Notes under the pieces: generated by a model | Database searches by the model: none | What the model saw: the letters and a program-made list of their open reading frames with translations, nothing else | Told to the model about the DNA's origin: nothing | Part shown: positions 1 to 6,136 of the stretch, one piece after another | How positions within the stretch are numbered: position 1 is the first letter of the stretch | Layout: every line of letters starts with the position of its first letter | Position numbers and translations under genes: made by a program | From: JAVWGW01 sp036655915 | Lineage (GTDB): Bacteria; Actinomycetota; Coriobacteriia; Coriobacteriales; Eggerthellaceae | Assembly: GCA_036655915.1 (NCBI GenBank) | Contig: JAVVPE010000064.1 | Location: forward strand, 1 to 6,980 | Length of the DNA stretch: 6,980 bases | Direction: 5' to 3'

Positions 1-433
1 CCACCACCGACAAAACGTTGGCAATATCGGCTTTTGCTGTGCCAGGCAAAATAGTTGTTGTGGTGCCGTTGATGGCAACCGTAATCGCGCCGAGTAAGGC
101 CGAATCACGCTTGAGCTGATTCCCATCAACCGACGCCGTTAAATCTGCCGAATCAACGACAAGAAACCCCGAGGCTGCAAGCGCGGGAACAATCGCCTTG
201 GCATCTCTCATATTGTTCCGGGTAGATTCAACCCAGCGCCGCTTTTTCTTGTCTGCGATATTGCTTGCTCCACCAAATAATTCTGGCTCGCACTCAGCAA
301 ACATCGACAACCAGCCATACATGGTCGCGCTGCATACACGATTAATCTCACACCACTGTCGTACCGACATATCAGTTGCCAGCAATCGCTCAACCTGACA
401 GCGCCAATACTCTTTGCTGTTACCTGCTCCCAC
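1..433 (-). CDS. tnpA: IS66-family accessory transposition protein (TnpA-like), 3' end missing
   Basis: This open reading frame is uninterrupted for 144 codons and continues past the left edge. The start is taken as GTG at 431-433, because the strong Shine-Dalgarno GAGGAGG (440-446) lies 6 nt upstream; the GTG at 437-439 directly abuts it and is too close. Residues 9-42 look like the helix-turn-helix of IS66 TnpA proteins, with the pattern YWR...L...D.SVRQWCEIN...ATMYGWL. After a variable middle comes a segment at about 117-144 (ITVAINGTTTTILPGTAKAD, then IANVLSVV). This fits the conserved C-terminal pattern of a beta strand, a glycine and a helix seen in IS66 TnpA proteins. In this family TnpA and TnpB are small proteins needed along with the TnpC transposase; their biochemical role is poorly known. 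The family call is by recognition only. Confidence 0.72.
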   Translation of the reverse strand, partial: MGAGNSKEYWRCQVERLLATDMSVRQWCEINRVCSATMYGWLSMFAECEPELFGGASNIADKKKRRWVESTRNNMRDAKAIVPALAASGFLVVDSADLTASVDGNQLKRDSALLGAITVAINGTTTTILPGTAKADIANVLSVV

Positions 434-458
434 AGTCACCCTCCTCGTTGTCAAGGAA

Positions 459-487
459 AGTATCAGCTACTGCAGCATCAATGTGAA
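459..487 (-). promoter_or_regulatory. Candidate promoter of the IS66 tnpA gene
   Basis: On the minus strand, TTCACA (482-487) is followed after 17 nt by GATACT (459-464). These match the -35 and -10 consensus at 5 and 4 of 6 positions. It lies between the element's end at 510 and the tnpA ribosome binding site at 440-446, where an element promoter is expected. It is predicted by eye only. Confidence 0.4.
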
Positions 488-557
488 GATGGGGATTATT
501 GATCGCTTACGTTTAAATCCTTTATTGCAGGTTCTGCCTTGAAAGCTGCACTGAGCG

Positions 558-1265
558 TTACAAGTGAATCCCGTAACGGATACAAGACCCTTTCAGCGTG
601 TTAATCCCCTCCGAAAGCAGCGCAATAACCCAATCTACAACGCCGATGCGATTTAAGACGTAGAAAGCGCCGGCAAAGACGTAGAAAGCGCCAGCAAGAA
701 AGCATATTGACAAAAGCACTCTGACGGGAAAGATGCTTGCACGCACCCAGCGAGAACGCCCGATAAATCCCCGGACTACCCACAGTCCTCCTTTGGCCGC
801 CTTGTGCGCGTTGCATGTTCTGCAGGCGCTGACGAGGTTGATGGGATCATTGACCGAAGCAGCCCCTACGACTTTGTCGAGGAATGGCCAGTAAAACCAG
901 GAGGTTTGAGCGCGAGCCACGGGGATGATGTGGTCAACCGTAACTTGATACTTTTCAAGGCGGCGCCCGCAATAGGCGCAACGCCATCCGCTACTTTCAA
1001 CTGCGAAGTACGCTTCGGCATACCTGCTCGACCGCACCGCTCTCACGTCGTAGGATTGCAGATCAAGGCGATCTTGCTTGGCGTTTGCTTTGATGGCCGC
1101 AAGTGCGCTTTTATCAACGGTACCTTCCCAGTGCACCGCATGGCGCCCGGTACGCTTTTTCTTAAAGCCGGGATAGCGCTCCGGTTGCGGATCTTGACTA
1201 TAAAAAAAGAACATGCGCCGTCTTCGTAGCTTAACGCGATAGCGGATATTTTCTTGCGTCATCAC
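558..1265 (-). CDS. HNH endonuclease-domain protein with hydrophobic C-terminal tail
   Basis: The protein has 235 residues and starts at GTG 1263-1265, with AGGAAGG (1272-1278) 6 nt upstream; ATG at 1260-1262 is an alternative. The N-terminus (1-45) is rich in Arg and Lys. A zinc-type HNH domain spans about 94-158: C96-x2-C99, D111-H112 in VDHIIPVA, N143 in PINL, then C148-x2-C151 followed by NAHK. H112 and N143 would be the catalytic histidine and asparagine, and the four cysteines would bind structural zinc. The segment between them (WFYWPFLDKVVG) is more hydrophobic than usual. Residues about 177-218 are strongly hydrophobic and suggest one or two membrane helices, which is unusual for an HNH nuclease. 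Part of this stretch arises from a 21-bp tandem duplication (657-698). The gene sits between an IS66 end and a housekeeping-type gene, so it may be accessory. Its target and biological role are unknown; the domain call is firm, a defence role would be speculation. Confidence 0.8.
   Translation of the reverse strand: MMTQENIRYRVKLRRRRMFFFYSQDPQPERYPGFKKKRTGRHAVHWEGTVDKSALAAIKANAKQDRLDLQSYDVRAVRSSRYAEAYFAVESSGWRCAYCGRRLEKYQVTVDHIIPVARAQTSWFYWPFLDKVVGAASVNDPINLVSACRTCNAHKAAKGGLWVVRGFIGRSRWVRASIFPVRVLLSICFLAGAFYVFAGAFYVLNRIGVVDWVIALLSEGINTLKGSCIRYGIHL
657..698. repeat. Two tandem copies of a 21-bp unit inside the HNH gene
   Basis: Units 657-677 and 678-698 agree at 19 of 21 bases; both begin GACGTAGAAAGCGCC on the plus strand. 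The unit length is a multiple of three, so the reading frame is kept and the protein gains a repeated heptapeptide (LAGAFYV, FAGAFYV) in its hydrophobic tail. Confidence 0.85.
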
Positions 1266-1370
1266 CCAACGCCTTCCTATTTGGCTGGTCTAAGTACAAC
1301 GGTGTCACACGTATGCGTGCCTAGTCCGGGTTTCACCATGCGCCATGAGCATTCTGTTGTTGGCGTTGTT

Positions 1371-2096
1371 CTATCCCTGAATCTGCACTTGGGGAGCTTC
1401 CTTTGAAAGCATCTGCACCTGCGCTAAGGTGGCACCGCAATAGCGCTGGGTAAGTTGGGCGAGATATTCGGTGGCGGCGCGCGCATCATCGCCACGTTGG
1501 GGGTCGACGCATTCAACGATCAAGAAGGCGTTTTGCGTTGTATCGGTCAGCATGGTGCGCTGGCCATCGCGCCAGTTCCAACAGCGGCACACCGCACCCA
1601 CATCATCAAGATAGCTCACTTCGCCGGGCAGTGTCGGGCTATCTTCCGCATCACCCAGCGCGCGAAAAACATCGCCGCCCTGCGTCACCCGCAAACGCAA
1701 ATCGCCCACAAATGTATCGAGATCTTCCCCGCCACACGGCAGCGCATAGCGCAAGGAAACCGCGTTATAAAGATCAACCAGCGGCGTAATGCGTCCCACT
1801 TCATTACCTTTCGACACGCGCTTCAGTAGGTTTTCAATCGATGAGCGCGCGCCCTTTTTCGTCTTGAATTTCTGGTAGGCATCGCGCCACACCGCAACCA
1901 CTTCGTTTTCGCTGATGGTATGCGAAGGCAAAAAGCGCAGCGCCTCGCGGTTTTCCTGCGCCAGCAAAGCACCTATTTCCGCATCATGGGCAGCCCTCAC
2001 CGCTTCGGCCGGCTGCAAGCCCTCCGCCACGACGATGCCAATGTGCGCATCGGGAAACAAATCCCAAAACGACTGTTCGATAATAAAACGCTTCAC
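1371..2096 (-). CDS. B3/B4 tRNA-binding domain protein (COG3382-like)
   Basis: The protein has 241 residues and a GTG start at 2094-2096, with a strong Shine-Dalgarno AAAGGAGG (2102-2109) 5 nt upstream. It resembles stand-alone B3/B4-domain proteins, which are related to the editing region of the phenylalanyl-tRNA synthetase beta subunit. Supporting motifs are SIENLLKRV (86-94), PLVDLYNAVSLRYALP (105-120) leading into CGGEDLD (121-127), GDLRLRV (131-137), and WNWRDGQRTMLTDTT (173-187). The length is normal for the family, and there is no signal peptide or membrane segment, so it should be cytosolic. By analogy such proteins are suspected to bind or edit mis-acylated tRNA or handle amino-acid-like ligands, but their activity is not established. 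It is a separate unit: a terminator lies upstream (2191-2241) and a 105-bp gap separates it from the HNH gene. Confidence 0.7.
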   Translation of the reverse strand: MKRFIIEQSFWDLFPDAHIGIVVAEGLQPAEAVRAAHDAEIGALLAQENREALRFLPSHTISENEVVAVWRDAYQKFKTKKGARSSIENLLKRVSKGNEVGRITPLVDLYNAVSLRYALPCGGEDLDTFVGDLRLRVTQGGDVFRALGDAEDSPTLPGEVSYLDDVGAVCRCWNWRDGQRTMLTDTTQNAFLIVECVDPQRGDDARAATEYLAQLTQRYCGATLAQVQMLSKEAPQVQIQG

Positions 2097-2122
2097 GTAA
2101 GCCTCCTTTTTGCTTTCGCTTC

Positions 2123-2150
2123 ATCCTACCCGAGGCTCTGGGTAATGCAA
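2123..2150 (-). promoter_or_regulatory. Weak candidate promoter of the B3/B4-domain gene
   Basis: Minus-strand TTGCAT (2145-2150) and TAGGAT (2123-2128) are 16 nt apart, between the upstream terminator and the gene's ribosome binding site. The match is 3 and 4 of 6 positions, so this is weak. A promoter somewhere in 2110-2190 is expected because the preceding operon appears to terminate. Confidence 0.3.
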
Positions 2151-2190
2151 GCCTTAAGGAAGCCGATTGCTTTGCCCCCCCGCGCGCAAG

Positions 2191-2241
2191 AAACAAAAAT
2201 GAGACCGTTTCCCAACGCGAAGGTCGGGGCGTATCTCATTT
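2191..2241 (-). terminator. Intrinsic terminator of the cydAB operon
   Basis: On the minus strand an 8-bp perfect outer stem (AAATGAGA at 2234-2241 pairing with TCTCATTT at 2197-2204) encloses an inner weaker stem (CCGAC with GTTGG, one G-U pair). The stem runs into a T-rich tract, TTTTTGTTTC. It lies 84 bases after the cydB stop codon, and on the plus strand no T tract follows, so it acts for the minus strand. It separates cydAB from the B3/B4 gene. Confidence 0.72.
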
Positions 2242-2306
2242 GCTCTAAGCTTTCTACACTTTAACACATGCACGCGCCATAAAACTTTCCTTGGCACACG
2301 CACGCA

Positions 2307-2322
2307 CGCCGACGCGTCAGCG
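2307..2322. repeat. 16-bp near-perfect palindrome just after the cydB stop
   Basis: The sequence CGCCGACGCGTCAGCG is self-complementary except for one G-T pair. It begins 2 bases past the cydB stop codon. In the RNA it could form a 6-bp GC-rich hairpin with a 4-base loop, perhaps protecting the 3' end of the message, but no T tract follows, so it is not called a terminator. An ACGC-repeat tract (about 2296-2309) lies beside it. Confidence 0.4.
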
Positions 2323-2324
2323 CG

Positions 2325-3347
2325 CTAGTAGCCTTCGATATCTTCTTCCGTCACACGGCCGCGGAAGGTGCGATAGATGACCACGTGGTAAATCAACACA
2401 AGCGGCAAGCCGACGCAGGTAATAATCGTCATCCACATCAGCGACAGCTCAGATGATGCCGCGCTCATAAGCGTGATGGTTTCACCGCTGGTAGCCACAA
2501 CCAGGTTGGGGAACATCGATGAAGCCAAAAGGCCGATCAGGCACACCGCCGAAGCGCAGCTGGCCAAAAAGGCACCCAGGTCGCAATCCTTTTTCTTCAC
2601 CAATATAATGCTGGCCACAAGCGCCACGACAAACAGGATGGCGAACAACCAACGCAACACGCCCAAGGCCGGATCCATCGTGGGCTGAATGATGAAGTGG
2701 GCATACACCGAAACGGCCGCGAACAGCACCAAGGCCGCAATCTGCAAGGGCAAGCGCAACTTGGCCGCGCGGTCGCGCACAGCGGAAGGCTTGGGGGCTT
2801 TCAGCGAAATCCAGGTGGCGCCCTGCGATAGGAAGATGCTCAAACCCAGCAAGCCACACAGCAGCGTGAAGGGTGTAATCAGGCCAATCAGCGGAAGACC
2901 CGCGTAATCGCCATTGACGTTCATCGGAATGCCCGCATAGATGTTGCCCACGGCAACGCCAAACAGCAGCGCCGGCAGCAGCGAACCCACGAAAAAGCAT
3001 ATATCCCAGGCGCGGCCCCATTGCGGGTCGTGAGCGCGAAACTCAAGGGAAACCGCACGCACAATCAGGCCGAACAGCACCAGCATGATAGCCAGGTAGA
3101 AGCCGGAAAACGTCGTGGCATAAGCCGGCGCGAACGCCGCGAACAGCGCACCACCCGCCGTGAGCAGCCACACTTCGTTGCCGTCCCACACAGGCCCCAC
3201 GCTGCGGCGCACGATGGCCTTTTCTTTATCGTTTTTAGCAACGAAGGGATACAGCGCACCGGCACCCAGGTCAAAACCGTCCAACACGAAATAGCCCGCA
3301 ATCAAAACAAAAATCAGAATGAACCACAATACGGCGAAAAACGTCAT
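2325..3347 (-). CDS. cydB: Cytochrome bd ubiquinol oxidase subunit II
   Basis: CydB partners CydA in the membrane-bound cytochrome bd oxidase, which oxidises quinol and reduces O2 to water with high affinity, without pumping protons. The 340-residue protein is about normal in length. Family motifs are DGFDLG (23-28), GPVWDGNEVWLLTAGGALFA (51-70), SGFYLAIMLV (81-90), the LEFR motif (101-104) and, at the C-terminus, GRVTEEDIEGY (330-340), close to the GRITKEDIE of the E. coli protein. W54 and D55 match the conserved WDG of the family. It is hydrophobic with about eight to nine membrane helices. The ATG at 3345-3347 begins 2 nt after the cydA stop, so translation is probably coupled; a weak GGTGAG lies 5 nt upstream within the end of cydA. 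No cydX or cydCD follows; the operon ends at the terminator 2191-2241. Confidence 0.97.
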   Translation of the reverse strand: MTFFAVLWFILIFVLIAGYFVLDGFDLGAGALYPFVAKNDKEKAIVRRSVGPVWDGNEVWLLTAGGALFAAFAPAYATTFSGFYLAIMLVLFGLIVRAVSLEFRAHDPQWGRAWDICFFVGSLLPALLFGVAVGNIYAGIPMNVNGDYAGLPLIGLITPFTLLCGLLGLSIFLSQGATWISLKAPKPSAVRDRAAKLRLPLQIAALVLFAAVSVYAHFIIQPTMDPALGVLRWLFAILFVVALVASIILVKKKDCDLGAFLASCASAVCLIGLLASSMFPNLVVATSGETITLMSAASSELSLMWMTIITCVGLPLVLIYHVVIYRTFRGRVTEEDIEGY

Positions 3348-3349
3348 GA

Positions 3350-4840
3350 TTACTCACCGTCCTTTGCGTTAGCGCTACCGTCGGTTTTTGCAGCAACCTT
3401 AACCTCAGCAGCAGATGCGTCGGCAGGCACGGCACCCGCAAGTTCAGCTTCCGGGCCTTCCAACACAGGACCGCGCTTGATAAAGCCGGAAAGCACGCGC
3501 ACCCACGCAACGAACAGGAATGCGTAAACGAGCACGAACAAGCCAATTGTAATCCACAGTTCGGGGGCAGAAACAGATTGCGAAATGGCGTCGTTGGTAA
3601 GAAGACTTACCCCTTCAGGCCCCGAAGTCGAAGGATACACAACCCACGGCTGGCGACCCACTTCTGCGGTAATCCACCCGGTCTGAATAGCGATAAACGG
3701 GAAAATAGGCGAAACAAGCAGCAGGGTTTGCAGCCATTTCATGTTACGGATTTTGCCGCCACGCCAGGTGAAAATAAGGGCGAGCGCCACACACAGCGCA
3801 ATGAGGCCAAACATGGCCACCATGAGGTGATAGCTTTGGAACACGAAGTTGACCGGCAAATCGGCGACCGTTTCCGGTGTAAAATCATCGCCATACTGGC
3901 CATTGGCAAGTTCGTTGAGCCCCGGATACACCGTATCAAACGACCCCGAAGCAAGCATGCTGGTGCCGCCCGGAATGGCGAAGGGCGTGATAACCTTCTG
4001 GTTTTCCTGATCGACCCAGCCAAAGGCATACAGCGGCATTTTCTCGCTGGTGTACTGGCCTTCCATCATGGCAAGCTTCGTGGGCTGTTCCACAGAAACC
4101 AACACGGCAGAACTGTGTGCGGAAAAAATCATAAGACCCGTGGTGATAAGAGCAACAACCGCGCCCGTTTTCATGGTTTTCATGGCGAAATCGGCGTGCT
4201 TGCCCTTCTTCAAATACCACGCCGCGACGGCGATGGAAAGGAAGGCTCCCATAATAAGCAGCGCGGTAATCACATGGGAATAGCGCGACAAAATGGAGGG
4301 ATTAAACGCGGCCGCCAAAAAGTCGGTGATGACCGCTTTGCTGCCATCGGCGGCAAGCTCGGCTCCGGCCGGGGTCTGCATCCACGAGTTGGCAATAAGT
4401 ATCCACAGGCCGGAAAGGCAGGAACCAAACCACACCAGCCAAGCCGACACCAGGTAAAACTTCTGCGAAACGCGCTTGCGCCCAAACACCAGCACGCCCA
4501 AAAACACCGACTCTAAGAAGAAGGCCAAAAGCGCTTCGGCGGCAAGCGGCGCTCCAAAAATGTCACCGACAAAGCGGGAATAATCGGCCCAGTTGGTGCC
4601 GAAGGAGAATTCCATCGTGATGCCTGTGGCCACACCGACCACAAATGTCGCGGTGAAAATCTTCACCCAAAAGCGCGTGGCAGCCGAATCTTCCGGGCTT
4701 TTTGATTTGTAATACCGCGTTTCGTTGATGGCAAGAATCAAACCCAAGCCAATAGAAAGCGGCACGAATATGAAGTGGAACGCCACCGTCAGTGCAAACT
4801 GAAGACGCGATAGAAAAGCAATATCGGCAAAAAGCTCCAT
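3350..4840 (-). CDS. cydA: Cytochrome bd ubiquinol oxidase subunit I (short Q-loop type)
   Basis: CydA carries the three hemes (b558, b595, d) and the quinol site of cytochrome bd oxidase. The start is placed at ATG 4838-4840, giving 496 residues beginning MELFADIAFLSRLQFALTV, which aligns with the family N-terminus. An in-frame ATG at 4883-4885 would add 15 residues with no family support. Heme ligands by comparison with E. coli: H22 (H19), H189 (H186) and M340 (M393). E102 and E110 match the E99/E107 pair, and GRQPW is at 395-399 with E393 before it. In the periplasmic Q-loop, K255 and E260 match K252 and E257. Only about 85 residues separate K255 from M340, against about 140 in E. coli, so this is the short Q-loop class. 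E. coli R391 is replaced by H338 (SYHLMV). A tail of about 40 residues (457-496), rich in Ala, Glu and Lys, follows the last membrane helix. It is the first gene of the cydAB operon, with its own promoter. Confidence 0.97.
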   Translation of the reverse strand: MELFADIAFLSRLQFALTVAFHFIFVPLSIGLGLILAINETRYYKSKSPEDSAATRFWVKIFTATFVVGVATGITMEFSFGTNWADYSRFVGDIFGAPLAAEALLAFFLESVFLGVLVFGRKRVSQKFYLVSAWLVWFGSCLSGLWILIANSWMQTPAGAELAADGSKAVITDFLAAAFNPSILSRYSHVITALLIMGAFLSIAVAAWYLKKGKHADFAMKTMKTGAVVALITTGLMIFSAHSSAVLVSVEQPTKLAMMEGQYTSEKMPLYAFGWVDQENQKVITPFAIPGGTSMLASGSFDTVYPGLNELANGQYGDDFTPETVADLPVNFVFQSYHLMVAMFGLIALCVALALIFTWRGGKIRNMKWLQTLLLVSPIFPFIAIQTGWITAEVGRQPWVVYPSTSGPEGVSLLTNDAISQSVSAPELWITIGLFVLVYAFLFVAWVRVLSGFIKRGPVLEGPEAELAGAVPADASAAEVKVAAKTDGSANAKDGE

Positions 4841-4848
4841 CCCCCACA

Positions 4849-4855
4849 CCCCCTT
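4849..4855 (-). promoter_or_regulatory. Ribosome binding site that fixes the cydA start
   Basis: The minus strand carries AAGGGGG 8 nt before the ATG at 4838-4840. This supports the shorter CydA beginning MELFADIAF over the in-frame ATG at 4883-4885, which has only AGGG 8 nt upstream. Confidence 0.6.
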
Positions 4856-4937
4856 TTCTTGTTGCTGCACGCAGGCACCGTGCATTGTTTTTACCCTGCG
4901 AAGGATGGCTCCCTCGGTGCAGAGTTGTTCCCCTTTT

Positions 4938-4950
4938 GAGAACTTTTCTC
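4938..4950. repeat. 13-bp inverted repeat at the presumed cydA transcription start
   Basis: GAGAACTTTTCTC is a perfect 5-bp dyad with a 3-base centre. It begins right after the -10 element (4952-4957), so it would cover the first transcribed bases. It could be an operator or a small 5' hairpin. The binding protein is unknown. Confidence 0.5.
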
Positions 4951-4951
4951 C

Positions 4952-4979
4952 ATTTTATCACCAAATCTTCAAATGTGAA
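4952..4979 (-). promoter_or_regulatory. Promoter of cydAB
   Basis: On the minus strand, -35 TTCACA (4974-4979) and -10 TAAAAT (4952-4957) each match consensus at 5 of 6 positions, with a 16-nt spacer. TGA directly before the -10 makes an extended -10 (TGATAAAAT). Transcription would start near 4945, leaving a leader of roughly 105 nt before cydA. This is the strongest promoter-like sequence in the window. Three inverted repeats surround it (4938-4950, 4966-4981, 4985-5007), which suggests regulation, plausibly by oxygen or redox state. Confidence 0.65.
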
Positions 4980-4981
4980 GA
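4966..4981. promoter_or_regulatory. 16-bp inverted repeat over the cydA -35, operator candidate
   Basis: TCTTCAAATGTGAAGA is a perfect 6-4-6 dyad. It overlaps the -35 hexamer (4974-4979), so a protein bound here would be expected to block RNA polymerase. It contains TGTGAA, a half-site-like sequence of Rex operators, but the arrangement of the two halves does not fit the Rex consensus, so no regulator is assigned. Confidence 0.5.
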
Positions 4982-4984
4982 GTT

Positions 4985-5007
4985 AATGTTACTAAATTAG
5001 TATCATT
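4985..5007. promoter_or_regulatory. 23-bp inverted repeat upstream of the cydA promoter
   Basis: The core TACTAAATTAGTA (4990-5002) is a perfect palindrome. The flanks AATG (4985-4988) and CATT (5004-5007) also pair, with a single mismatched pair (T at 4989 and 5003) between. The centre at 4996 is about 50 bases upstream of the presumed start of transcription, a position suited to an activator or to cooperative repression with the next dyad. It lies between the hypD terminator and the cydA promoter, where no coding function explains it. Confidence 0.6.
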
Positions 5008-5018
5008 TCTGGCACGCC

Positions 5019-5038
5019 AAAAAGCGCCGCTTGGGCGC
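5019..5038 (-). terminator. Intrinsic terminator of the hypCD transcript
   Basis: On the minus strand a 5-bp all-GC stem, GCGCC (5034-5038) with GGCGC (5024-5028), has a 5-base loop and is followed directly by TTTTT (5019-5023). It starts 19 bases after the hypD stop codon, as expected for the end of the hypCD unit. The stem is short, so termination may be incomplete. Confidence 0.65.
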
Positions 5039-5057
5039 AGGATTGTTCCGGGATACC

Positions 5058-6134
5058 TTAGTAGTAGCGATAATACGCCGCGCACGAGCCTTCCGAAGAC
5101 ACCATGCACGGACCCACCGGATTTTCCGGCGAACACAGCGTGCGAAACAGCGGGCAGGCATCGGGCGCCATGATGCCACGCAGCACATCGCCGCAGCGAC
5201 ATCCCTTCGGGTCCTGCGTCGGTTCCACCGTCGGGGCAAAGCGACGAACTGCATCAAAGCGCTGGTAGGCGGGGCGTATCCGATAGCCCGAACCCTCGAT
5301 GTCGCCCAGCCCCCGCCACGTGGCCGTACAGGTTTCAAACACTTCTTCGATGGCGGCCATGGCCACCGGATTGCCCCGGGCCATAACACCGCGCGCATAG
5401 GCAATCTCTATTTCGGCGCGGCCTTCATGCAACTGGCGCATAATCATGGCGATACCCTGCAACACATCGACGGGCTCAAACCCGGTGATGACGCCGGCAA
5501 TGCCGTATTTTTCCGCCAGAAAACGGTAGGGCTCAACACCGATAATGGTACTGACATGCCCCGGCAAAATAAGGGCATCCACCTTAAGGCGCGGATCGTT
5601 GATGATGGCTTCCAGGGCGCCGGGCATGTTCTTGTGCGCGGCAAACACGGTGAAATTGGCCAGGTCAAGCGCCGCTGCCCGCTTGATAGCCATAGCCACC
5701 AGCGGCGTGGTGGTTTCAAAACCCACCCCCACAAACACAATTTCTTTCGTGGGATTTTCCTGGGCCAGGCGCAGGGCATCAAGCGGCGAATACACGATTT
5801 CGATGGATCGGCCGGCGGCTTGTTCCTGCAGCAAGCTTGAGGTGGACCCCGGCACGCGCGTCATATCGCCAAACGTGGCAATGATCACTTCGGGCACGCG
5901 CGCAAGCGCAATCACCGTGTCAATATCGTGATTGGAAGTAACGCACACCGGACACCCCGGCCCGGAAGCCAGATGCACCCCCGGCGGCATAAGCGAACGG
6001 ATGCCGTTGCGCGCGATGGCCACGGTATGGGTACCGCACACTTCCATAAGCGTGGCATCTTCGGGCGCTAAGCGCGCGATCGAATCGATGAGGCCGCGGG
6101 CAAGGTCGGGCTTTTTGAACTGCGATAAATCCAT
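5058..6134 (-). CDS. hypD: [NiFe]-hydrogenase maturation protein HypD
   Basis: HypD is the iron-sulfur scaffold that, with HypC, assembles the Fe(CN)2CO unit of [NiFe]-hydrogenases in the cytoplasm, receiving cyanide made by HypE and HypF. The 358 residues are normal for the family. Visible motifs are CGTH (C33-H36), which matches the region of the conserved active cysteine; GPGCPVC (58-64), with the C61-x2-C64 pair; GFETTTP (138-144); and PGHVSTIIG (191-199). The C-terminal cysteine-rich region has CRCGDVLRG (312-320), C327, C334 and GPCMVSSEGSC (341-351), and includes the 4Fe-4S ligands. The ATG at 6132-6134 is 2 nt after the hypC stop, so translation is probably coupled; no clear ribosome binding site is seen. 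hypE, often next in hyp operons, is absent here; a terminator (5019-5038) follows instead. Confidence 0.97.
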   Translation of the reverse strand: MDLSQFKKPDLARGLIDSIARLAPEDATLMEVCGTHTVAIARNGIRSLMPPGVHLASGPGCPVCVTSNHDIDTVIALARVPEVIIATFGDMTRVPGSTSSLLQEQAAGRSIEIVYSPLDALRLAQENPTKEIVFVGVGFETTTPLVAMAIKRAAALDLANFTVFAAHKNMPGALEAIINDPRLKVDALILPGHVSTIIGVEPYRFLAEKYGIAGVITGFEPVDVLQGIAMIMRQLHEGRAEIEIAYARGVMARGNPVAMAAIEEVFETCTATWRGLGDIEGSGYRIRPAYQRFDAVRRFAPTVEPTQDPKGCRCGDVLRGIMAPDACPLFRTLCSPENPVGPCMVSSEGSCAAYYRYY

Positions 6135-6136
6135 GG

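Larger units (their letters stand above)
1..510 (-). mobile_element. IS66-family insertion sequence, one end (rest beyond left edge)
   Basis: The outer end of the element appears to be at 510. Read on the minus strand the sequence there begins GTAAGCGATCAATAATCCCC, and GTAAGCG is the typical terminal motif of IS66-family elements. Inside the end lie a promoter-like sequence, a strong ribosome binding site and the first open reading frame of the element, in the order expected for IS66. The next 8 bases outside (511-518, GTTTAAAT) would be one copy of the 8-bp target duplication usual for this family. The other end, the tnpB gene and the main transposase gene are not in the window, so completeness and activity cannot be judged. 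Confidence 0.75.

Noticed and set aside
804..1229. Plus-strand open reading frame of 141 codons opposite the HNH gene
   Set aside because: It is antisense to the HNH domain, whose motifs are clear on the minus strand, and shows no domain of its own.
1266..1370. Terminator or small RNA between the B3/B4 and HNH genes
   Set aside because: Only short accidental dyads (such as CACGTATGCGTG) are present, with no T tract and no convincing promoter.
3578..4516. Long plus-strand open reading frame of 312 codons opposite cydA
   Set aside because: It lies wholly antisense to a well-supported cydA. Its product is rich in His, Arg, Lys and Asn with no recognisable domain, as expected from the complement of a membrane-protein gene.
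4838..4885. A longer CydA starting at ATG 4883-4885
   Set aside because: The extra 15 residues (MHGACVQQQEKGVWG) do not resemble any CydA N-terminus, and the internal ATG has the better ribosome binding site and the family-like start.
4966..5007. Rex or FNR operator upstream of cydA
   Set aside because: TGTGAA is present but not as TGTGAA-N4-TTCACA, and there is no TTGAT-N4-ATCAA. The dyads are reported without a regulator.
5031..5840. Plus-strand open reading frame of 269 codons opposite hypD
   Set aside because: It is the complement of a fully motif-supported hypD, with a basic, low-information product.
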